The notes beneath the pieces were generated by a model that did not search any database, was not told where the DNA came from, and saw nothing but the letters and a program-made list of their open reading frames with translations. Both the position numbers and the translations under genes were made by a program. Shown one piece after another: positions 51,606-61,623 of a DNA stretch of 64,000 bases (position 1 is the stretch's first letter; each line of letters starts with the position of its first letter). The DNA is from Niameybacter massiliensis (GTDB lineage: Bacteria; Bacillota; Clostridia; Lachnospirales; Cellulosilyticaceae), in contig NZ_LN875035.1 of the NCBI RefSeq assembly GCF_001282685.1, forward strand, positions 1,158,250-1,222,249. The letters are read 5' to 3'.

Positions 51606-54026
51606 ATGAAATTTGGCTTTTTTGATGATGTCCGTAAAGAATATGTAATCACTACTCCCTATACCCCACTTCCTTGGATCAACTACTTAGGTAATGATGG
51701 ATTCTTTAGCTTAATCTCTAATACTTGTGGTGGCTATAGTTTCTATAAAGATGCCAAGCTACGCCGTATTACAAGATACCGCTATAATAATGTACCAAAA
51801 GATACCGATGGCAGACACTACTATATTAAAGAAAACGATGTGGTTTGGAGTCCTAGCTTTCTCCCTGCAAAGACACCTCTAGACGCCTATAGCTGTCGTC
51901 ATGGGCTTGGATACACAATCATAAGTGGGACAAAAAATGATCTCTTAGCTGAACTAACTTGTTTCGTACCTTTAGGCAAGACTTGCGAAATTAATCAACT
52001 CAAATTAATGAATCAAAGTGACACCCCTAAAACTTTCAAGCTCTTTAGTGGGATTGAGTGGTGCCTTTGGAATACTATTGATGATGCTCAAAACTTCCAA
52101 CGTAACTTGAATACTGGAGAGCTTGAAGTAGATGGCAGTACTATTTATCATAAAACAGAGTACAGAGAACGTAGAAATCACTATGCCTTTTATACTGTGA
52201 ATAGCCCTATTACTGGTTTTGATACTAATCGTGACTGTTTCTTAGGTTCTTTTAATAGTTGGGATACACCTGTAGCTCTTAATCAAGGATGTAGCAATAG
52301 CTTAGGAATAGGTTGGTCTCCTATGGCAAGTCATCAGATTGAAATAACTTTATCTCCTTATGAAAGTAAAAGCTTTATCTTTATGTTAGGTTATATTGAA
52401 AACGAAGAATTAAATAAATGGGAAAGTGATGGTATCATTAACAAAGTACCTGCAAAAGCTCTTATGAGCGCCTTCGAAACAGATGCTCAAGTAGATACTG
52501 CACTGCAAGAACTTGCCACTTACTGGGAAAATCTTCTTGCTAACTTCTCTATTCATAGCAGTGATGAAAAACTTAATCGTATGGTTAATATCTGGAACCA
52601 ATATCAATGCATGGTTACTTTTAATATGAGTCGTAGTGCAAGCTATTTTGAAAGTGGTACCGGGCGTGGTATGGGTTTTAGAGATAGTTGCCAAGACTTG
52701 TTAGGTTTCGTTCATCTTATCCCTTCTCGCGCAAGGGAAAGAATACTGGATATTGCTTCTATTCAATTTGAAGATGGCAGTACCTATCATCAATATCAAC
52801 CCCTTACTAAGCGTGGGAATAGTGATGTAGGAAGTAGTTTCAACGATGATCCCCTCTGGCTTGTTGCTTGTACCAGTGCCTATATCAAAGAAACAGGAGA
52901 CCAAACTATCTTAGATGAGCTGCTCCCTTTTAATAATGTTCCAGGTAGCGAACAAACGTTATTTACTCACCTTGAAAAAAGCATTTCCTATACCCTTACC
53001 CACTTAGGCCCACATGGACTTCCTCTCATTGGCAGAGCAGATTGGAATGACTGTCTTAACTTAAACTGTTTTTCTGAAGAACCTGGAGAAAGCTTCCAAA
53101 CTTGCTCCAACTTTGAAAGTGGTAAGGCAGAAAGTATCTTTATTGGAGCCATGTTCGTAAAATACGGCAAAGAATATGCTGAACTTTGTAAACGCTTTGG
53201 CAAACCTAATGATGTAGCCTATGTTCTTGATAGTGTGAGTCAAATGGAGCAAGCACTCTTAACCTATGGCTGGGATGGTGAGTGGTTCTTAAGAGCATAT
53301 GATGCTTTCCTTAATCCTGTTGGCAGTAACAGCTGTGATGAAGGCAAAATTTTCATTGAACCACAAGGTTTCTGTGTAATGGCAGGTGTAGGTTTAGAAA
53401 ATGGCTATGCAAAAAAGGCCCTCGAAAGTGTAGAAAAACATTTAGCTACGCCATATGGTATCGTACTCCTTACACCTTGCTACTCAAAGTATTACAAAGA
53501 ACTTGGGGAAATCTCAAGCTATCCACCAGGATACAAAGAAAACGGTTCTATCTTCTGCCATAACAATCCTTGGGTAAGTATCGCCCATACTTTAGTTGGT
53601 AATAATGAAGAAGCCTTTGATGCTTACAAGAGAATATGTCCCGCTTACCTAGAAGAAATAAGTGACATCCATGCTACAGAACCTTATGTGTATAGCCAAA
53701 CCATAGCGGGTATAGCTTCTTACGATTTAGGGCAGGCAAAAAATAGCTGGCTCACTGGTACTGCTGCTTGGACCTTTGTCAATGTCAGCCAATATATCCT
53801 TGGTATACGCCCAACCTTTGATGGCCTTCAAATTGCTCCTTGCCTCCCTCAATGTCTCAAAAGCTATATAGCTACCCGTCATTTCCAAGGTTGCACTTAT
53901 CAAATAGAAGTTCTTACTTCCCCAGTAGGTGAGTATAGTTTAACTGCTGATGGCAAAAAAATAGAGGGTAATATACTCCCTCTTCCACAAGGCAAAGAAC
54001 TTTGTCATGTTACTGTTATGGTTTAA
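51606..54026 (+). CDS. cbpA: Cellobiose phosphorylase (GH94)
   Basis: This 806-residue cytosolic enzyme splits cellobiose with phosphate into glucose-1-phosphate and glucose, which saves ATP. The N-terminal [27 protein letters not shown], the middle [20 protein letters not shown] and the C-terminal [13 protein letters not shown]-like segment closely follow characterised clostridial cellobiose phosphorylases of about 810 residues. The general acid is Asp482 in [12 protein letters not shown]. The ATG at 51606 has GGAGTG upstream. An in-frame GTG nine bases earlier overlaps that site. Confidence 0.92.
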   Translation: MKFGFFDDVRKEYVITTPYTPLPWINYLGNDGFFSLISNTCGGYSFYKDAKLRRITRYRYNNVPKDTDGRHYYIKENDVVWSPSFLPAKTPLDAYSCRHGLGYTIISGTKNDLLAELTCFVPLGKTCEINQLKLMNQSDTPKTFKLFSGIEWCLWNTIDDAQNFQRNLNTGELEVDGSTIYHKTEYRERRNHYAFYTVNSPITGFDTNRDCFLGSFNSWDTPVALNQGCSNSLGIGWSPMASHQIEITLSPYESKSFIFMLGYIENEELNKWESDGIINKVPAKALMSAFETDAQVDTALQELATYWENLLANFSIHSSDEKLNRMVNIWNQYQCMVTFNMSRSASYFESGTGRGMGFRDSCQDLLGFVHLIPSRARERILDIASIQFEDGSTYHQYQPLTKRGNSDVGSSFNDDPLWLVACTSAYIKETGDQTILDELLPFNNVPGSEQTLFTHLEKSISYTLTHLGPHGLPLIGRADWNDCLNLNCFSEEPGESFQTCSNFESGKAESIFIGAMFVKYGKEYAELCKRFGKPNDVAYVLDSVSQMEQALLTYGWDGEWFLRAYDAFLNPVGSNSCDEGKIFIEPQGFCVMAGVGLENGYAKKALESVEKHLATPYGIVLLTPCYSKYYKELGEISSYPPGYKENGSIFCHNNPWVSIAHTLVGNNEEAFDAYKRICPAYLEEISDIHATEPYVYSQTIAGIASYDLGQAKNSWLTGTAAWTFVNVSQYILGIRPTFDGLQIAPCLPQCLKSYIATRHFQGCTYQIEVLTSPVGEYSLTADGKKIEGNILPLPQGKELCHVTVMV

Positions 54027-54169
54027 TCTGATTACTACACATGAAAAGGTAGTAAAGGAGATGGTATTGACTCTAATAGGTGAATTATAATTAACAATGA
54101 TACAGTCATTTCTCTTACTAACCCAAAATCACAGTGACTAGTACTACCAATTAAATAGCTCAATAATAC

Positions 54170-54195
54170 AAAAACGGAGGTCCCATAGACCTCCA
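54170..54195 (-). terminator. Terminator of the membrane protein gene
   Basis: GGAGGTC pairs with GACCTCC around five bases. T-rich sequence follows on the minus strand. Confidence 0.78.
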
Positions 54196-54199
54196 TTTT

Positions 54200-55027
54200 T
54201 TAACTTATAACCTCTTTATTACGTTTGTATACTACAATACCAATAATCATGGTCGGAATGACACCTATTACTAAAGCAAGTGATGATTTAAAAGGTGAAT
54301 CTACTATATAATTATATACTGTTGGAAGAATCGCTAATACACTATAACAGATGATTAAATGAATCACCTTATTAAAAGTATTTTGATTTTGAACATACCA
54401 CTGTGTTGCAACAAAAGCTATTATCATAGCGATCCCCATAACTCCAAAAGCCATTTTATCTTCCATACCTGCCATAATATCTACTTTTAAAATAAGCGCT
54501 AATACAATGCCTGATAAAGAAAAGCCTATGCCTGTTATCATCATTGCTAGACAAGCTGTTTTATACTTATCTGACACGAAACTTTTCTTAGTAGCCTTTT
54601 GAGTTCTTGTAACAAAGTAAGAAAATAACAAAGTTTGTATGAGAATCTCTGGTGCTCCTTTTAAGTGGAATTCTAGAGGAAGTTGTGTGTAAATGATTCC
54701 TTCTATGGAACAAGGCGCAGGTCCAGGTGTATTAATAATACCTACAATAGCAAGGACTGCCCATAATTTTAAAGCACCATATTTCTTCCCTATAAAACTA
54801 TCTTTGACTAAAAGCAAAACACACCCAAACAAAGCTCCTCTCACTATCTGTACCAAAGGTCCTATAACTGCACCTATCCCATATGCTGGTCGCATAAAGT
54901 ACTTTGCATTACCTAATTCAAATAACCCTTCATAATTAAATATTGTAGAAAAAAACATTCCACACAAAATGTATGTGATCACATGTATCGCTGTTACTTT
55001 TCCAATAAACTTTAAATTTTGCTTCAT
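54200..55027 (-). CDS. Multi-pass membrane protein, function unknown
   Basis: This 275-residue protein has about seven membrane helices. A conserved-looking luminal or loop motif NTPGPAPCSIEGIIYTQLPLEFHLKGAPE (about residues 99-127) is rich in Pro and Gly and could line a substrate site. I do not recognise a named family. It is followed by a terminator and preceded by 110 bases without a gene, so it appears monocistronic. Confidence 0.6.
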   Translation of the reverse strand: MKQNLKFIGKVTAIHVITYILCGMFFSTIFNYEGLFELGNAKYFMRPAYGIGAVIGPLVQIVRGALFGCVLLLVKDSFIGKKYGALKLWAVLAIVGIINTPGPAPCSIEGIIYTQLPLEFHLKGAPEILIQTLLFSYFVTRTQKATKKSFVSDKYKTACLAMMITGIGFSLSGIVLALILKVDIMAGMEDKMAFGVMGIAMIIAFVATQWYVQNQNTFNKVIHLIICYSVLAILPTVYNYIVDSPFKSSLALVIGVIPTMIIGIVVYKRNKEVIS

Positions 55028-55137
55028 TCTGATCTCCCCTTAACTTCTATTTAAAATCAATTTATTTATAAGTTAAGTATAAAGAAATCAGCTTTCTTAT
55101 TTTAGTGTTAAAAGTCACCTTCTTCGTATGACTTTAG

Positions 55138-56904
55138 TCATATTCTTATATTTACTAGTAATTGATTAATTTTTTCACTAATTCGTCTACGCTCTTCGTA
55201 TACCCATTTTTCATCAAAATCTAGCTTAAAACTTTTTGAAAAGGAATAATAAAGATTTACTTTCTGATAATAAGTTTCTAAAGAATTAAGGCCTCTTTCG
55301 CCCTCTGATGGTTTTGTAAGTGATGTCTCCTTTCTAATAAAATACTCTTCTACAAAATCAAGGAAAGTATCACATAATGCTTCATTGCCCACATCAAAAG
55401 GTAATTTCATAAGCCGCCACTGTTTACGTTCACTAAGTTGATATTTTTTGACTAACTCTAATATAATCAAATAATCCCTTACATCCATCTTGCGATAAAG
55501 ATTTGACTTTTCCTCTCTCGTTGCCCATAGTGCTAACTTTTCCTTAAGTGGTAACTCTTCTATTTTAAGCAAAGCCTCACTCGGACCAATAACAGCCTCT
55601 CGTATTGGTTCATCTTCGCATTCTATTCTCTCCTTAACAAAAGCATTTCTACCACATGATGCACTGACATAACCTACTTCATAAATGCCTTTTCGCCCTG
55701 CTCTTCCTGCTATTTGTTTGACCTCCTGAGAAGTTAAATACCTAACTTCATCACCGTCAAACTTCTTAATATCCATAAATACAATGCGTCTAATAGGTAA
55801 ATTAACACCCATGCCTATAGCATCTGTTGAAACTAAGAGCTGATTTGTTTTGCTAATAAAGTCTTGATACTGAAGCTTCCTCACTTCTGGTGGCAAATCT
55901 CCATAAATGATACTGGTCTTGATTCCACGATCTTTATATCTTTTGGCAAGTTCTAATACACGTTTTTTAGAAAAAGTAATAAGGGCATCTCCTGGCATAA
56001 CCCCTTGCAAATCAAAATACTGTTCTTCCACTTCAAGGGGTACATTTCTTACATAAGTCTTAATTTCTATATCATCTAGACAATCTTCTAGTATTTTAAC
56101 AAGGATTGCTTCAGCATTTTTTGCACCACATACATGCAGTTCTTTACATTGTAATCCAAGTAACGCTCTTGTCCATGCTGCACCACGCTGAGCATCTCCT
56201 ATCATCTGAATCTCATCTATAACAGCTACATCATATCGTTCTTCTATATGCAGCTTTTCAATTGTTGAACTAATATGATTTGCACCTTCAACGTCAATCT
56301 CTTCTTCACCAGTAAGCAAATTGCACTTTACCCCCTCATCATTAAGGCGTTCATAAATCTCTAACGCTAATATACGAAGTGGTGCAAGATAAATACCTTT
56401 TTTACTTTCCATAAGCCTTTGTAGAGCATGATAAGTTTTACCTGTATTTGTCTCTCCTAAATGAAGATATACTTTTCTCTTAATGGTACGTGTCAGTACA
56501 TATTCATCCTTTGGATTGGCTGGAAAATGTGTTTCAAAAGCTTTTGCAACTTTTTTAGGAATATGGGTCTTCATCAGAATTGTAATAATGCCTGAATTCA
56601 AATACCCTTCCGGATTATCTGCTATGATTTCAGCAAGCTTATAATCTTGCTTATTTTTCACATTATAATCTTGTAGTAATCTTTCTGAAAGATCATCTAA
56701 AAGTTCTCTATAACCTTCATAAATATCATCAATTTCTTTTATACCACTGCCCCTCATCTGCCCTAGAACTTTTAATTTTTTACGGACTGCTGCTTCATGG
56801 CTCCAAAGCTGAGAAACTCTTGTATATGCCACAATTTCTTTAATTTGACCTAATTGTTGTTTTAGAATTTTAAATTCCTTGTCTGCCTGCTTGTTCTTTT
56901 TCAT
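55138..56904 (-). CDS. SUV3-like DExH-box RNA helicase
   Basis: This 588-residue helicase resembles mitochondrial SUV3. Walker A is LGETNTGKTYHAL (about residues 149-161), and the DExH box is AVIDEIQMIGDAQRG with Asp230-Glu231-Ile-Gln. Motif V is STDAIGMGVNLPIRR, and motif VI is QIAGRAGRKG. A C-terminal helical region with LYRKMDVRDYLIILELV follows. SUV3 homologues unwind RNA for degradation with an exonuclease. The family is common in clostridia but little studied there. No nuclease gene is adjacent. Confidence 0.85.
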   Translation of the reverse strand: MKKNKQADKEFKILKQQLGQIKEIVAYTRVSQLWSHEAAVRKKLKVLGQMRGSGIKEIDDIYEGYRELLDDLSERLLQDYNVKNKQDYKLAEIIADNPEGYLNSGIITILMKTHIPKKVAKAFETHFPANPKDEYVLTRTIKRKVYLHLGETNTGKTYHALQRLMESKKGIYLAPLRILALEIYERLNDEGVKCNLLTGEEEIDVEGANHISSTIEKLHIEERYDVAVIDEIQMIGDAQRGAAWTRALLGLQCKELHVCGAKNAEAILVKILEDCLDDIEIKTYVRNVPLEVEEQYFDLQGVMPGDALITFSKKRVLELAKRYKDRGIKTSIIYGDLPPEVRKLQYQDFISKTNQLLVSTDAIGMGVNLPIRRIVFMDIKKFDGDEVRYLTSQEVKQIAGRAGRKGIYEVGYVSASCGRNAFVKERIECEDEPIREAVIGPSEALLKIEELPLKEKLALWATREEKSNLYRKMDVRDYLIILELVKKYQLSERKQWRLMKLPFDVGNEALCDTFLDFVEEYFIRKETSLTKPSEGERGLNSLETYYQKVNLYYSFSKSFKLDFDEKWVYEERRRISEKINQLLVNIRI

Positions 56905-57051
56905 AAAAACAACCCCTGTTCATTGTCCTTATAAAGATTATTTTAAACTTATATATGCTTTTTATTTATAAATAGTTCTATCAATTAAACCCAATATTAA
57001 AAAAGTTGCTTGTCTTAAAACATATTCCTTAATTGACGTAGGTATTCCAAT

Positions 57052-57087
57052 AAAAAAAGAGATTACCTAAGTAATCTCCTTTTTTTA
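57052..57087. terminator. Bidirectional terminator after the BFD-type gene
   Basis: GAGATTAC and GTAATCTC form a stem with seven A on one side and seven T on the other. On the minus strand it ends the small [2Fe-2S] gene. Confidence 0.88.
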
Positions 57088-57102
57088 TTTTCATCTGATT
57101 TA

Positions 57103-57282
57103 TTATTTTTGTTTATGTTCTTCAATTAATCTTTCAATCGTTTGTTTACATCTTGCACCATGACAAACACCTGTACCAGCACCTGTTTTTTCACCTACTG
57201 CCTCAAAGGTTATAGCACCTTCTTTAATAGCTTTTATAATCGTTTCTTCTGAAACACCTTTACATAAACATACGTTAGCCAT
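57103..57282 (-). CDS. BFD-like [2Fe-2S]-binding protein, 59 residues
   Basis: The short frame MANVCLCKGVSEETIIKAIK... ends in VCHGARCKQTIERLIEEH. Four Cys in the pattern C-x-C near the start (residues 5 and 7) and C-x4-C near residue 40 match the bacterioferritin-associated ferredoxin-like (Fer2_BFD) fold, which holds one 2Fe-2S cluster. AGGAGG lies six bases before the ATG, and a strong terminator follows within 20 bases. It is monocistronic. In some relatives the domain is fused to oxidoreductases. Here it stands alone, so it may be an electron carrier or iron-release factor. Confidence 0.85.
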   Translation of the reverse strand: MANVCLCKGVSEETIIKAIKEGAITFEAVGEKTGAGTGVCHGARCKQTIERLIEEHKQK

Positions 57283-57458
57283 TTTAAACCTCCTATTAGT
57301 ATCTTATTTCTCCTTTATTTTATTACATATTTATTGTATTATACATTAAATATTTATTATTTACTAATTTTGATAGTATATCTCTTGACTATCTTTTATC
57401 TACATGTTATTATATTGCCCACTTTAAATTTGCCTTTACAAACTATCAGGAGAACTAA

Positions 57459-58619
57459 ATGATAAATAATGATTATATATTAGAAATACTACAAAAAACT
57501 ATCGATACACTTATGGAAAATAAAAATTCTATTCTTTCTATTTCAGAAACTTTAAAAACTGAATATGAACAAAAAAAACAAGAATTTACTACTCTACAAA
57601 AAGAACTCCCCTCCCTATTTCAATATACAAAAAAACTTAGACTTGCAGATCGACAATTACGCAACCAACTCTCTGTACTTTCTTCAGATTTTTCTATTGA
57701 AGGTCATAAAAAGTTACATGCTATTTTTCTACAAGCTAGTGAAATTCATGCTCAACTTCTAAAAGCTGAGGAATCCGAGTCCACTTTAGTAAGACGACGT
57801 GACTCCTTAGAATTAGATATTAAACGTAATCTCTCAACTATTGAAAATGCCGAAAATGTTGCAAGACAACTAATGGCTTCTCTATCTTATTTACAGACAA
57901 GCTTAATCACTATTAATGAAGAAAATAAGACTGATAATCAATATAGTATAGATGGATCTTTTAAGCAATATATCTCCTTTATTACTTGTATCGAAAACGA
58001 AAAACTTCGTATTGCAAGAGATTTACATGATGGACCCGCTCAACAAATTGCTAGTGCAAAAATGCACATAGATATATGTGAATCAGTAATAACCAAAGAT
58101 TTGCACCAAGGCCTAAAATTCCTTTCTAATTTAAAAAGAGATTTATCTCAAACACTTATAGAAGTACGCCAAATTCTTTTTGACTTAAATCCTGCCCCTC
58201 TAGAGAAGATGGATTTTAAAGATGCATTAGAAAATATGATTTATTCTATTTTAGATATTGAAACTATGAACATCAGTTTTTTCTATAATATTGACTCCAA
58301 TATGATTTCACTTAATATGCAAAAAACACTCTATCGCATAATGCAAGAACTGATTAATAATATAAAAAAATACTCCAAAGCTACACAAATCATACTTCGT
58401 ATTTATACTGCTAATGATTTTATTTATATTAACTTAATGGATAATGGAATTGGTTTTGCTGTCCCAGATAATCTAGATACTTTTCATATTGCCAACAAAT
58501 CTTATGGACTTAGTAATATCTCTACACGTATTGCAGAACTTGATGGAAAACTTATTATTAATAGTGATTCTACAAATGGTACTTCTTTCAAGATCCAAGT
58601 TCCCAATCATACTTTTTAG
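57459..58619 (+). CDS. DegS-like cytosolic sensor histidine kinase, orphan
   Basis: This 386-residue kinase lacks membrane helices. The N-terminal 150 residues are coiled coil, as in the DegS sensor domain. HisKA_3 follows with His190 in RIARDLHDGPAQQIASAKM. The HATPase has NNIKKYSKATQI (N box) and DNGIGFAV plus SYGLSNISTRIAELDG (G boxes). DegS phosphorylates DegU in Bacillus and clostridia. No LuxR-type regulator gene is adjacent, so the partner is elsewhere. AGGAGA precedes the ATG. Confidence 0.85.
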   Translation: MINNDYILEILQKTIDTLMENKNSILSISETLKTEYEQKKQEFTTLQKELPSLFQYTKKLRLADRQLRNQLSVLSSDFSIEGHKKLHAIFLQASEIHAQLLKAEESESTLVRRRDSLELDIKRNLSTIENAENVARQLMASLSYLQTSLITINEENKTDNQYSIDGSFKQYISFITCIENEKLRIARDLHDGPAQQIASAKMHIDICESVITKDLHQGLKFLSNLKRDLSQTLIEVRQILFDLNPAPLEKMDFKDALENMIYSILDIETMNISFFYNIDSNMISLNMQKTLYRIMQELINNIKKYSKATQIILRIYTANDFIYINLMDNGIGFAVPDNLDTFHIANKSYGLSNISTRIAELDGKLIINSDSTNGTSFKIQVPNHTF

Positions 58620-58626
58620 ACATTTT

Positions 58627-58670
58627 AAAAGGCAAGAAGCGTTTCTAATTAGAAACACATCTTGCCTTTT
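58627..58670. terminator. Bidirectional terminator between kinase and CehA genes
   Basis: AAAAGGCAAGA (58627-58637) pairs with TCTTGCCTTTT (58660-58670), and a GTTTCTAATTAGAAAC inner stem extends it. Confidence 0.9.
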
Positions 58671-58688
58671 TATTATGCTCAATATGTA

Positions 58689-60314
58689 TTAACCTTGTAC
58701 ATCAACAAAAATAGGATTACTGTAGAACCATAAATCTGAATAGTTATGGTCGTTGATAGAATCCGCAGATGGTCTTTCTTTTACTTCATCTCTTAATGGA
58801 TTCCCCATTTCATCAGTTTGGCCTTCTACATTTATGTCTAAATTGGTACCTCTTAATCTGTAATAACGATCTTTATCAGCTTTTACTGTAAATGTAAGCG
58901 TATTATATCCTTCTTCATCTGTAGTCCAATCTTCACTTGTAAATGTTTGAATGACTCTTGTAGTTTCATTGGTAGGATTTGTGTAGTCTTTGCTACTTTG
59001 ACTCACTTTCCCTGTTACTTCACCGGAAATGAGATCAATATGGTCTACAGCCACCTTATTGGTTGTTTCTGTATCTGTTCCAAAAATAGTTTGATAGTTG
59101 TTTACCTCTGGACTTTTGAAACGAACTGTAATAGTCACTTCTTCACCTTTTTGAACTTTTAAGGTACTACCCATCTCCACTTTTTCTGTTTTTCCCTTTG
59201 CAGTAAAGTCTAAAGTATCAATTAAGTCACCTGTGACTGCAAATGATTTACCTGAACGTAAAGCATCTGCAAGGTCGTTCATTCTATCACCTTCTACCCA
59301 TGTGTAGTTTCTTGAGTATTCGCCTGGCCAATATCCACTATATGATCCACCTGTAGGATCTTTTCTCACTTTAAAATGGAAATCTGAATTAGCAAAAGTG
59401 AAGAATCTTCTTCCTTCTCCAAGTAATGCATCCCACATACCACCTACTTCAGCTAACATACCATCTGCACCACCGTATACTTCTTTACTTTCACCTCTAC
59501 CATCATTAGACATTTGATTTCCTAAAATACCTTCAAAACCAAATACAATATTTGGCGCAATATCGTTCATTTTACGGATATACTCTATTTTAAGTTCTGC
59601 TTCTCCACCATCTTTACGTGCAGGGTGATTAATAAGTACATAGCTGTTTGGATAGTTATCTTTTAACCATTGTACTGCTCTAAATGTATTTTCTTTTGTA
59701 TTTTCATTATGGCGCTCACCATATTTTTCTACATCTTCACTTGTAAAATAAGTATCTTTTGTTTCTTTACTAAAGAAATATTCAAAGGCTTTAATCCCCT
59801 CTATCATTTCTTCTTCGTTCGCTGCAACAATCCCTACTGCAGCATGATCAAGTCCTAGCATATCCCACTCAAATCCTGTAAAGATTAATTTACCTTCATA
59901 TTTTCCTTCAGCTTGAAGTTCCTTGATCTTAGCAATCTGTTGTTGTAAACCTTGATAAAATGCAAGATCTTGCGCCATACCCTCTGGATTTCTAAAAGAT
60001 GGTCTTAAATGGTCTGCAAGTACTAAGTAATCAAAAGCTGCCCCCTCTGCATCTGTTGCTTGTGTTGGGAGTTCCCAAGCTGCTGCCTTGCTCCAACCTT
60101 CTGATTCAAGATTAATCTCCTTAAATGCTGCATCTAGTATATGTTCTGTTATTGTAACCTTCTCACCTGCGTCTTTGGATTGAGTTGTATGAAGATGATA
60201 TTCTCCACTCATCCATTGCCCATCTGTACTTTTTGCAAATAGGGGTACTGCACCTTGCATAATCATCATTGTTGCTAGTGACATTGCTACAACAAATTTT
60301 CTATTTTTAGTCAT
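58689..60314 (-). CDS. Secreted PHP-domain (CehA/McbA-type) metallohydrolase
   Basis: This 541-residue protein has a signal peptide (MTKNRKFVVAMSLATMMIMQGAVPLFA). A PHP-fold domain (about 35-370) shows metal motifs GEYHLHTT, VLADHLRPS, GFEWDM..DHAAVGI, LINHPARKD, and FANSDFHFK. Homologues named CehA/McbA include carbamate and phosphonate esterases, but most are uncharacterised phosphodiesterase-like enzymes. The C-terminal 170 residues are beta-rich. Export suggests scavenging of extracellular phosphate or ester compounds. Confidence 0.75.
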   Translation of the reverse strand: MTKNRKFVVAMSLATMMIMQGAVPLFAKSTDGQWMSGEYHLHTTQSKDAGEKVTITEHILDAAFKEINLESEGWSKAAAWELPTQATDAEGAAFDYLVLADHLRPSFRNPEGMAQDLAFYQGLQQQIAKIKELQAEGKYEGKLIFTGFEWDMLGLDHAAVGIVAANEEEMIEGIKAFEYFFSKETKDTYFTSEDVEKYGERHNENTKENTFRAVQWLKDNYPNSYVLINHPARKDGGEAELKIEYIRKMNDIAPNIVFGFEGILGNQMSNDGRGESKEVYGGADGMLAEVGGMWDALLGEGRRFFTFANSDFHFKVRKDPTGGSYSGYWPGEYSRNYTWVEGDRMNDLADALRSGKSFAVTGDLIDTLDFTAKGKTEKVEMGSTLKVQKGEEVTITVRFKSPEVNNYQTIFGTDTETTNKVAVDHIDLISGEVTGKVSQSSKDYTNPTNETTRVIQTFTSEDWTTDEEGYNTLTFTVKADKDRYYRLRGTNLDINVEGQTDEMGNPLRDEVKERPSADSINDHNYSDLWFYSNPIFVDVQG

Positions 60315-60428
60315 ATTAATTCCTCCAGTAAATCATTCTAGTCTTATTTTGCCTGGGTGTATAATATGATATCTAAGTTAAGAATTTATAGGGATTAGGT
60401 TAAACTTATGTTAAACACAAATTAAAGT

Positions 60429-61616
60429 TTAGTCATCTTCTTCATTATCATCGTCCTCGTCATCACCTTCTTCATTGCCATTATCTTTGTCCTTATCTTT
60501 ATCATTTCCCCCTATTTCATCATCTTCTTTATCTTTTATTTCATTTTCTTTATCATCATCTTCTTTGTCTTTATCTTTGTCTTTATCTTTTATTTCATCT
60601 TTCTTATCATCATCTTCTTTATCTTTGTCTTTTATTTCATCTTTCTTATCATCATCTTCTTTATCTTTGTCCTTTATTTCATCTTCCTTATCATCATCTT
60701 CTTTATCTTTATCTTTATCTTTATCTTTATCTTTATCCTTGTCTTTATCCTTGTCTTTATTCTGATTATTTATCTTATCTTTTATGTTCGTACTTGCTCC
60801 ATTACCTAAATGATTAAGATTATTCATTGCATCAACTACATCATCTTTTTCTATATCATCATCTTCTTCTACATCATCTCTCTCATCATCCCAGTCATCA
60901 GTCTGACTCTCCTCATCCATCTCTTCAATGTACTGGATTAGACTTGGTATATCCATATTTCTAAAATCAACATCTTCTGATTTTTCCTCTAACAAAATAC
61001 CTGCGCTATATCGCCCTAGACTTATTGCGTCCTTTTGTGAAAGTGTATACACTTGTTTATCACTAGGCAAGTAAACAATATGAGCATTTTTAAAGCTTTC
61101 TTCCATATAGATTGAAAGAAGTCCACCTAGATCAAGTGAGTTGCCTTTTAAGTCTGCATAGCTTACAAGAATAAAGTCTTCTACTGATTTAAACCCTTTA
61201 CGTTCCAACTCCTCACTTAATGTATTAAGTGCACGCTCTAAAGGCTGTCCCTTTAACCCTTTTAATTCTAACTCCATACTATCTTGATTTTTATCAATGA
61301 TTTTCTTAACTACTCCTTGTTTATTAATTAAAAGCTCAATACTTGGATTGATATCCAACGACACAACTGCAACTGGAACCTGAATGGTATAAAAAATAGG
61401 AAGGAGTACAAGAAGAAAAGCTGCTGCCAATGCGACTAATGTACTTGGCTTACAAATACGTGGAGATGTATAAGTAATAATATCTTCATCTATAAAAAAG
61501 ATTCTTTGTCCAACCTGCATATCTTCTTTTAATTGAATACGATGGAATTGCCCTCCCTTTTCCATAACAACCGCATAGGATGAGGAAATAGACATAATAA
61601 CACCTTTTTTTAACAT
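60429..61616 (-). CDS. rsgI: RsgI-type anti-sigma factor with long charged repeat tail
   Basis: This 395-residue membrane protein has an N-terminal RsgI domain that binds SigI (about 8-50) and one membrane helix (about 57-80). An extracellular domain begins VVSLDINPSIELLI, where RsgI proteins self-cleave between Asn90 and Pro91. From about residue 275 to the end the sequence is Lys/Asp/Glu repeats with no carbohydrate-binding module or glycosidase domain. It starts seven bases after sigI. The start may be the ATG at 61616 or that at 61595. Polysaccharide sensing by the acidic tail is unproven; it may be a wall-spanning spacer. Confidence 0.88.
   Translation of the reverse strand: MLKKGVIMSISSSYAVVMEKGGQFHRIQLKEDMQVGQRIFFIDEDIITYTSPRICKPSTLVALAAAFLLVLLPIFYTIQVPVAVVSLDINPSIELLINKQGVVKKIIDKNQDSMELELKGLKGQPLERALNTLSEELERKGFKSVEDFILVSYADLKGNSLDLGGLLSIYMEESFKNAHIVYLPSDKQVYTLSQKDAISLGRYSAGILLEEKSEDVDFRNMDIPSLIQYIEEMDEESQTDDWDDERDDVEEDDDIEKDDVVDAMNNLNHLGNGASTNIKDKINNQNKDKDKDKDKDKDKDKDKDKEDDDKEDEIKDKDKEDDDKKDEIKDKDKEDDDKKDEIKDKDKDKDKEDDDKENEIKDKEDDEIGGNDKDKDKDNGNEEGDDEDDDNEEDD
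60530..60760 (-). repeat. In-frame 42-bp tandem repeats in rsgI
   Basis: Units encode DKDKEDDDKKDEIK with small variations, plus extra DK dipeptides that lengthen individual units. The codon pattern (GAT AAA GAC) is nearly pure purine on the coding strand, so copy number is likely to vary by slippage. Confidence 0.85.
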
Positions 61617-61623
61617 AATACAC

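Noticed and set aside
60475-60765. Ser/Leu-repeat frame on the plus strand over rsgI
   Set aside because: It is the antisense shadow of the Lys/Asp/Glu repeats.
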